Source: Siniperca chuatsi (lineage: Eukaryota > Chordata > Actinopteri > Centrarchiformes > Sinipercidae). Taken from it: a stretch of 64,000 nucleotides of DNA. The translations under genes were made by a program, and so were the position numbers. Location of the stretch: assembly GCF_020085105.1 (NCBI RefSeq), contig NC_058062.1:24895562-24959561 (forward strand), written 5' to 3'. Shown here one piece after another: positions 56,921 through 64,000 of this stretch (its first letter is position 1; every line of letters begins with the position of its first letter). Under the pieces are notes generated by a model, which saw nothing but the letters and a program-made list of their open reading frames with translations, ran no database searches and was not told the origin of the DNA.

Positions 56921-57790
56921 TTGAACAAGTGGATGAACCTCCCTCTTACTTTATTAGGCCAAATTAATGTTATTAAAATGAATGTTTTGCCTAAATTTTT
57001 GTATATTTTCCAATCCCTTCCAATTCATGTCCCTTCTGCATTTTTTTCTTTACTGGACAAACTGACCAGATGGTTTATCTGGCGAGGTAAATCCCCAAGG
57101 GTCAGTTTAGATAAACTTACCCTAGATTACGGAGGATTGAAACTTTCTAATTTTAGACTGTATTATTTGGCCGCACAAACTAGATTTTTGGCTCAACTGT
57201 TCGACGGGGACACTTCACCCTCATGGGTGAACATTGAGAGGATGGAAACGAATGAGATCACTCCATCTAATATTCTGTATAAATGGGATGGAAAATAAAT
57301 CAGAACTATTACCTTTAACCCTTTCATTGTTCACAGTCCAAATTTAGCTCAAAATACATCATATAGGTGAGATGGCTTTCTGTCTCCCAAGTCTCCCTTG
57401 TGGGGAAATAGGCTTATTCCTATCTTGTACCATAACAGAAACTTCAAGTCTTGGCCTAAAAAGGGTATTACTCACCTTGAACATTGTTATGTGGATGGAA
57501 TTCATGTCCTTCCAGCAATTAAAGCAGAAATAACAACTACCTGACAAAGATTTTTTTAAATACTTATAATTAAGAAACATTATCAGGGTTAACCTTCAAG
57601 GACAGTGGGAATTACCGAAGATGGTTCCCAAAGCAAAAATCCCATTAATTTTTCCCATGTGCATTTCCACCACTTGGACGGGTATGAAACTCTCCTGGTT
57701 GAATCATCAGTACAAACAAATTGAAACAATTCAGGTTCATTGAGAAAAAGTCAATGGTACAATATTGTGTATAAAAACGTTAAAAGATAA
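56921..57790 (+). mobile_element. L1-like LINE ORF2 C-terminal part
   Basis: LPLTLLGQINVIKMNVLPKF, LDKLTRWFIWRGKSPRVSL and YGGLKLSNFRLYYLAAQ are hallmarks of the region after the reverse transcriptase in L1-type ORF2. The frame stops at 57298 and weak coding continues with breaks (SPLWGNRLIPILYHNRNF, KSWPKKGITHLEH) to about 57560. Confidence 0.7.
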
Positions 57791-58870
57791 ATGAACTATG
57801 AGTCCCATCGTGCAATGCCCCAAGAAACAGCCAATTACAGAGATCTTACTTTCGTTTTAGAGCGGAAGCGCAATTAGTACTTTGTTTAGCGCTGTCAGCT
57901 TTATCACCATTTACTTGCTAAAACTAAGTCGTTTTTGAGCCTAAACCAGACAGACCTTAACCACAGCGTTGTCACACCATAAAACAATTATTTTTAAACA
58001 AAAACGTCAACATACACTAAGATATTAAGGGCAAAAGGTGACAGAGGTAGCCTAGAATGCCTAACCATAAATAATGGCAGTGTGTCAATATTGTTTATCA
58101 CACACTAATAATGTTTATTACTTCTGCTAAATGCGGCGTCATGTTTCACTTAGTAGAACTTTATTCACGTTTATTACATGGACCTAAAATTAATACCAAA
58201 TTGTTTTAAATGTTCGCCGAATGAGTTAGTGTATTTTTATGAGTCGTTAGAAATAATATATAATCTTTTAGAAAGTGTAGATGTTTACCAGTAAGCTCTG
58301 CTCCATTAAATTTAACAATATGTTACAGTAGGAATCTGTATTTATCTGATATTTATTGTAACTACATTTAACCAATGAAACTGTTTACTGTTACATACGT
58401 TTTGAATGCAGGACTTTTACTTTAAAAAAGTTATTTCACAACATGACGCTATTAACTTCACAAAAATAATTAAAAAACTTTTCCCAATCAATCATTAGTA
58501 CACAGGTGACTGTAGGCTAAACTACATTGTAAAAACTTGCATGTCTGTGTTACTGCCTCATCCTCTTTTAAAATGTAAATTAACTTATCAAACAGACTTC
58601 ACAATTCACTCAGTTCTTCTGGTTAATTCAGTGTAATGTTTGACAAAGCAGAACTCTGATTTAAGTACACTATAGTATGATACTGAATTTATTTGAATAT
58701 ATTTCGAAGCTTTAGGTGGCGTCTTCACCATAGTAATGGTTGATGAGGGTCATGGGTACTGTATTTAATGCCATTATGACATGCTAAATCGACAGATATT
58801 CATGATTTCCCAGAAACGAAGTTGAAACATTTAGAAGCAACGGCCATAATATTATATGATAGTATTGTTT
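57791..58870. other. AT-rich DNA with a ZNF143/THAP11-like motif at its left edge
   Basis: AACTATGAGTCCCATCGTGC (57793-57812) resembles the SBS element ACTACAATTCCCAGAATGC found in many vertebrate promoters. Beyond it I see no exon or repeat. Confidence 0.35.
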
Positions 58871-58889
58871 ATTTATCCAGGAGACTCCC

Positions 58890-59020
58890 GTAATTCTGTG
58901 TTCGGTAACCTCTACTTCCGGAAACCACGGTGTCTCCCACTTTGCTTGCGGGTTTCAGTTTTCCAGGTGCCACACCAAGGAGAAGATGACGGAGAAGTTT
59001 TCGGCTCGAGTATGAATTAG
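58890..59020 (+). promoter_or_regulatory. orphan promoter and first exon of an unidentified transcript
   Basis: An ETS-type CTACTTCCGGAAACC (58911-58925) precedes GC-rich sequence and a consensus splice donor TTAG|GTGAGT at about 59020/59021. The only ATG in the putative exon (58987) opens a nine-codon frame (MTEKFSARV, then TGA), a possible upstream ORF. No downstream coding exon is recognised in the remaining 5 kb, so this may be a 5' UTR exon or a non-coding transcript. Confidence 0.45.
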
Positions 59021-59734
59021 GTGAGTGTTTTCATGTTGTAAATTAACATTTATGCCCAACAACTAACTTACTAGTCATTGTGTTGCCAGTTTCGGCAACA
59101 CTTGCAGCTAATGTTTGACCATTAAGGTTAGCTAACTAACTTTAGCTAATGTTAACTTTTGCAACAGCATCTCTTTGCTAACTTATCAGACACAATATGT
59201 CCATGTGTGATGATAATGCTAGTGTTTCACCAGTAAGTTATACGAGTTTCGTCTTTTTTTGCGCAAGTCATTGTTACACTATTCTACATTAGCTAATGTT
59301 AAATGCCTTGTTAGTAACTAATGCTAAATAGTGTGAGAATCAAAAACTTAAATGAAGATTGCTAGCCTATTATATTAATACCATGTTGAAACTTTTGTAC
59401 ACACATGCAGGGCATGAGGCTTAACAATTCAAAGTGTTGTCCTGCAGACTTGCTGACTGCAGGGAAAAGTTGATTACCTGTTGCAAACAGGCTTCCATTT
59501 ATACAAAGAAACAGGGATATCAGAAAGAACATCATGTACTGAGGACAGTATGTATTGTAATGACCATGAGAGGAGAAGTATCAGTTGTGCGGAACGAAGC
59601 AGAGACTTTAGCAGCTTACAAACTGAGGGAGTGTAGGATTCCTCCCCGAGGGCGCTGTCTCCACACGAAGGGTGGACTCGTGTACCAAGAGGCTGGGACC
59701 AGCCTGTGCATGCCGTGAGGGGTGTTGTATGGAG
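59021..59734. other. no feature recognised
   Basis: AT-rich with many GCTAAC/GTTAGC words, and a short open stretch at 59434-59718 without a recognisable domain. Confidence 0.35.
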
Positions 59735-60245
59735 GTATGTGGACCCAAAAGCAGATGACGAGGAAGCAGTCTCAAGGTGAATTAGCCGGAACTTCCGTGT
59801 TTATTGTGGGGTGGAATGCAAGCAAGAACAGGCAGAGGTGAGCAGACAGGTAATGAGCAGATAAAATGCAGATAAGTACCAGCTAGCATAGGTGAAAACA
59901 GGGGAGTGAGTCCAAGGTGGAACACAGTTCACAAAGGAGCAGGCCAAAATCCAAAAATCCAAAATCCAAGAATGGTTCACGGGAGAACAAAGAATCCAAC
60001 ACAACTTGGCGACAAGGCTCGGCAGGAACAACACCATGTGTACAACAATGATCCAACACAGAACAAAGAAAAGACCAAGACTAAATACCCTCGGGGAGGT
60101 GAGATAACGAGACACAGGTGCCAACAATCAAGGGAGGACCAACAATCAAAACTGGAGGGAAAACACAGACAGGAAGTAAAAACACAAGACACACAAGGGA
60201 AGGAGACTACTACAAAATAAACCAGGAAGTGATACACCTAAACTA
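59735..60245. repeat. dispersed repeat 'family B', copy 3
   Basis: It shares both ends with the 53262-53882 copy (GGACCCAAAAGCAGATGACG at the start; CAACAATCAAAACTGGAGGG and CACACAAGGGAAGGAGACTA near the end), with a shorter middle. Confidence 0.65.
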
Positions 60246-62555
60246 CCACAGTGCACCACCGAAGGGAGAGCTAAGTCTAAACCACAGCTCCTCCCCACCT
60301 CTGGAGAAACCTATCAGATAGTTGTACATTCTCATTTAAAACTCTGTGTAATGTTAAGAAGAGCACTCTTTCCTAGGATGCTGACTACAGATTAACAGCT
60401 TGCTGACTGTGGTTTTCTGAATAGAAAAGATCATTGTACAAGATATGTTTTGATCCTCCAATGTTTTTAGAAATGCCAAATTAAGGAATAGCTTCTCTCC
60501 AGCTAGCATTGATGCTTTGCTGCGGCCATACTAATCTGTCACTTGCTGCCTGTTTTTCGCCGTATTCACCTCCTGTCCCAAACAAGGCAATTTGTGTTGG
60601 AAAGCACCATTGTCACAGAGCCTCCATCAAATTGTCACAGAGCCTCTGTATTTTTCTGTCCGTTAAAATGGACACAAATTCTGCAGAGACAGATGCAACA
60701 GTAAGCAACGTTGCTACACGCATTGGAAACCAAAATATATTAGAGATTAGTGGTACATTTGGATTCATAACTGATGATGATTTGGAACATCAACAATCAG
60801 ATTATTGCCTGATGTATTTAGTTTGTCATTATAACCTTGGCTGTTGTGCAAGTAATCCACATCCAAGGAATTTCAAAATTACCTTGGGGATTTCAAAATA
60901 GCTTTTTTCAGTATTGTATCTAAGGTATTGAAAATTATGTAGAGAAATATTCTAAAAGTCTAAAGTTTGATAAGTTTGTTAAGTTTATTGTATGTTATTA
61001 AGTTACAAGGCATCCTTGTAGTTTAAGACACGAGGCAGTTATGAAATTAGATGAAGTTTTGTAATTTCTGTTCTCAGTTCACTGTGTCCAATATAGAAGC
61101 TTGGACAGCAGTCCGTGGTGATGAATGTTTGGAGCAAAGGGCAGGAGTCCAGATGGTGCAAGACTAGTTTTTTTGTTTGTTTGTTTTTACAGCATTGACA
61201 AAGCAATGGTTTCATTTATTTTATTTAAACTGTTAATACCTTAGCCATACCTTAACAAAAAATGTAGCCGTAACAATACTTGAACCAAACCTTTAACGCC
61301 TTCAGAGTCTAGGCTGGTGACGGACTTGCCTTTGCTGCCAGCAGTGCATTTGACAATTTGGGATGAGAACATGTTGCTTGTAGAGTTCATGGTGTCCCAC
61401 TGAGATGTAACACGTTAGTAAACCTCTATGTGACTCACTAATGTATAGCCTTTGACAGAAATTTAGGTTATTTGAATGTAGTTGTCGAAGATGGCAGTGA
61501 ATTTTGGTGCTGGTTTATCGTCTGTCCCCGTGAACAAGGATGTTTAAAATCACATAGTGCAAGGAGAAAGAGGTTTTTTAAAACTGATTTTTAATTTATT
61601 TGCTTTTTATTGATTGAGTCATTCACAGCAAATGTTAGTTGAAAACGTTATGTTGGAAGATAATCGTTCTTGTCTCTGTTACTGATAAGGGTCCAGCAGC
61701 AGCTTTCAGACCTTGGGACATGAGGGGGTGGACTGTGAAGTCCCTACCCCCCACCTTTGCCCTAAACTCAACCCATGAAGTAGGCCTGACATTAGGTAAG
61801 AGTGTGTGACTGGAAGTTTTATGATTGCTGGAAAAATACTGGAAATCTCATACAGTAATGTACTGTTATTCTTATGCAATTGAATACTGTAAATGTTTAA
61901 GCTTTTTCATTTGGAAATGTAAATTTTCTTAAACCATTAGTTGCTTTGAAAAAGTATTATACCATAAAGTTTTTAGTTATCCCTACTTATAAATATGAAG
62001 GTTTTTTGTAAACTTGTTTATGCACTTAAATTAATCAAACTTAAAAATTTAAGGCAACCAGCATCTTTCACTCAATTTATGGGCACCTATAAATCCTGAG
62101 TTTAAATAAAGGTCAGCTCAAAAACAAATATGCTTTTCAGTGTACCTGTAATTGTAATCTGACTGAACAAACAACTTCAGGTTGGCTAAAGAATTAAAGT
62201 AAACTTAAGTATGTTAGTACATCACACTAGTAATGTTGAGTTTCTTCAACTTGACAGAACAGTTTGAATAAACAAGAAATGTAACAGTTAAAAATAAGTT
62301 TATGCAACTAACAAGCCCTGAAGTTGAGTAAACTCAAAAAGGCGGTGCAGCTGGTTGCCTTATTTTTGTTAAAAGTTTTCTCAGCTTCAGGTTTTTTACA
62401 GCGCACCCTTCCAAACTACATGGGTTTTACACAAATCTTTCATCCCTTTGTTTTAGATGGAGTCTAGCTGAGGGCACTTTCCTTCATTCTACCTGCCAAT
62501 GTAGTAAACTACAAGGTTTTTGGCAAGGGATCTGTGATCCTTTATCAACAATTCA
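60246..62555. other. no gene confirmed
   Basis: An open frame of about 80 codons starting at the ATG at 60668 (MDTNSAETDATVSNVAT) has no recognisable domain and no codon support I can judge. The rest is AT-rich DNA. Confidence 0.35.
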
Positions 62556-62559
62556 TCGT

Positions 62560-62765
62560 GTTAGTTTTCCAATGGGCAACCTCTCAAATTCTAATTTTAC
62601 ATATGGTCATAGCATCAAGCTTACAGAAATCCTACTGGCCATTGCTAAAAATGTATTGCAAGGCGCCATCATATCTTAAAGAGCTCATAGTACTCGATTA
62701 CCCCACTAGAGCACTGCGCTCCCAGAATGCAGGGTTACTTGCAAGGCTGGATTAGTTCCCCCAGG
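62560..62765 (+). mobile_element. jockey-type LINE ORF2 C-terminal fragment
   Basis: CKAPSYLKELIVLDYPTRAL followed by RSQNAGLLARLD matches the block just upstream of the family A C-terminus (YLxELL…PxRxLRSxxAGLL). Confidence 0.6.
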
Positions 62766-62959
62766 GGGGACCCTGACCAGGTATGCCTATATAGTTCAAT
62801 AGACCGAGTAGGCCTACTGCCACTTCACTCACAGATCACAAGACAAGAAAGCAGTGGATTAAATCATCCCAAGGCACTGACTAGATCACATGACTCTAGA
62901 CTATGGCAATATTTGTGTTAACTGAAAACCACCCAAGCAGACAGCACACCAGTTATTAC

Positions 62960-63005
62960 TGATAAGAATGCATACAGATGGAGAGGGAGAGGAGGAGAGA
63001 GGAAA
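62960..63005. repeat. family A 3' UTR scrap
   Basis: AATGCATACAGATGGAGAGG and the following GGAGAGAGGAAAG match 1460-1505. Confidence 0.55.
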
Positions 63006-63009
63006 GTGG

Positions 63010-64000
63010 CACGCTGCTGATAGCGAGGAACTCGTTTGTTGAGACCGTGGTGAACAATCAATGCTAACCCTCATCTCTGAAGTATTTTGGTTAGCATCTT
63101 TTTGTTAACCTAAATAAACTGAAACCAACGCAGAGTTCAGTGCATGTTTGGCGACATGAGAAGAGCATCAGACTGGGCCGACCTAACCACCCAGTGGATG
63201 AGCGGAGCAGCAGTGGAAAGCTATTGGAGCTCAGCAGGGTTCAGGTAAGGCCTGTATGTTGTGGCCTGTTTTACCAGTACGACCTGTGCCGTGACAGTAA
63301 TAAAAAGAAAAGGCTAGCGGTATCCTTTTCCAACGTTTAAGTCCAAAAAAGTCCAAGTTCAGGTTCATAAATGAATCCTTTGGTTCACTTAGATTGAGAC
63401 CACAACTTTGATGTTGGTAAACTGGCACAATCGGCCAATAACCCTTCAGCACTGGTTAAGTTAAAGGACAATAAAGAATGACAGAGAAATACCATGAGTT
63501 ACAATAAGAATATTTTTATTGCAGTGATTATTAGATGAAATAGATTGAAATAAGAGCACTGTAAAGTCACTGAACCAGACACATTCAAATAGTATAGGAA
63601 TAATATACAAGGCTTGAAATGATGTGTGCTACGTGAAAATATTGTCTTATTTCTGCAATTTTTTTAATTCATTTTTTTTAATTATTTACATGGGCCTACT
63701 TGTCAAAAGCATGTCCCACCATTATAGTGCTTGACCAAACTGAACCAGCAGGTTATAAAGTTAAGGGTCCTCTCTTCTCTTCTTGGCATCCTAGATGAAT
63801 AATGAAATCCAAATAATGAAATTATGAGTGGTGAGTAAAGTTACATTTTTCTTGCAGTCCTACTGAGTAACAGAATGCATAATTTATAACATAATTTATA
63901 ACAAATTCCACTCTATTATTTCATATCTGAGAAAAAAATTCTAAAAGAATCAAAGTACTGTAAAGAAAAGAAAACAGAAACAGAGACAGATGTGTGTGTT
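63010..64000. other. no feature recognised
   Basis: AT-rich sequence with a T-rich stretch at 63655-63690. No exon, RNA gene or known repeat is apparent. Confidence 0.35.

Noticed and set aside
60668..60901. Short gene starting MDTNSAETD
   Set aside because: No domain, no splice or promoter context and no codon evidence; likely chance.

Overview
The window is a piece of a ray-finned (teleost) fish chromosome. The evidence is intron-containing vertebrate genes in a conserved order, fish-type LINEs (L2/CR1-like, L1-like, I-like and an R4/Dong-like element), a tRNA-type SINE, a hAT fragment and an integrated Polinton/Maverick (adintovirus-like) element. Most of the sequence is repeats, introns and decayed mobile elements.

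Host genes. Three genes can be read. (1) 3128-3235 (+) is the terminal exon of an EF-hand ER-lumenal protein ending in HDEL, probably rcn3. (2) nosip is complete on the minus strand (9 exons, 13667 to 6199, 304 codons plus stop). (3) bcl2l12 is complete on the plus strand (7 coding exons, 29382 to 38534, 362 codons plus stop), with a CpG-rich 5' exon candidate near 26 kb. In the human genome RCN3 (+), NOSIP (-) and BCL2L12 (+) lie in the same order and orientation, which supports all three calls. A CpG/ETS-type promoter with a splice donor near 59.0 kb marks a further unidentified transcript.

Layout. 0-6 kb: LINE fragments, the rcn3-like exon, and an R4-type LINE sitting between two TA-rich microsatellites. 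6.2-13.7 kb: nosip. 14-16.4 kb: LINE debris. 16.45-21.65 kb: a 5.2-kb satellite of about 19-20-bp degenerate monomers with higher-order and inverted blocks and one SINE. 21.7-26 kb: mostly featureless. 26-38.5 kb: bcl2l12, its introns loaded with TEs. 40.65-52.53 kb: an 11.9-kb Polinton with ~77-bp terminal inverted repeats. 52.6-57.8 kb: a mosaic of LINE pieces. 57.8-64 kb: AT-rich sequence with an orphan promoter and a few repeats.

The Polinton. Rightward genes are an unknown 5' ORF, a Pro/Gln-rich ORF region, a retrovirus-type integrase with chromodomain, a penton-like minor capsid gene, a small basic virion-type gene, a double-jelly-roll-type major capsid gene and an adenain-like protease remnant. 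Leftward genes, read from the right, are protein-primed-type DNA polymerase B, a packaging ATPase and two small ORFs, packed with gaps of only 3-7 bp from the polymerase stop to the last small ORF. The two transcription directions converge on AATAAA signals near 46.62-46.68 kb. Damage is uneven: the ATPase has one nonsense codon and the major capsid gene one frameshift, while the polymerase and integrase are broken several times and the protease has lost its N-terminal part. The element is therefore a dead or non-autonomous genomic copy.
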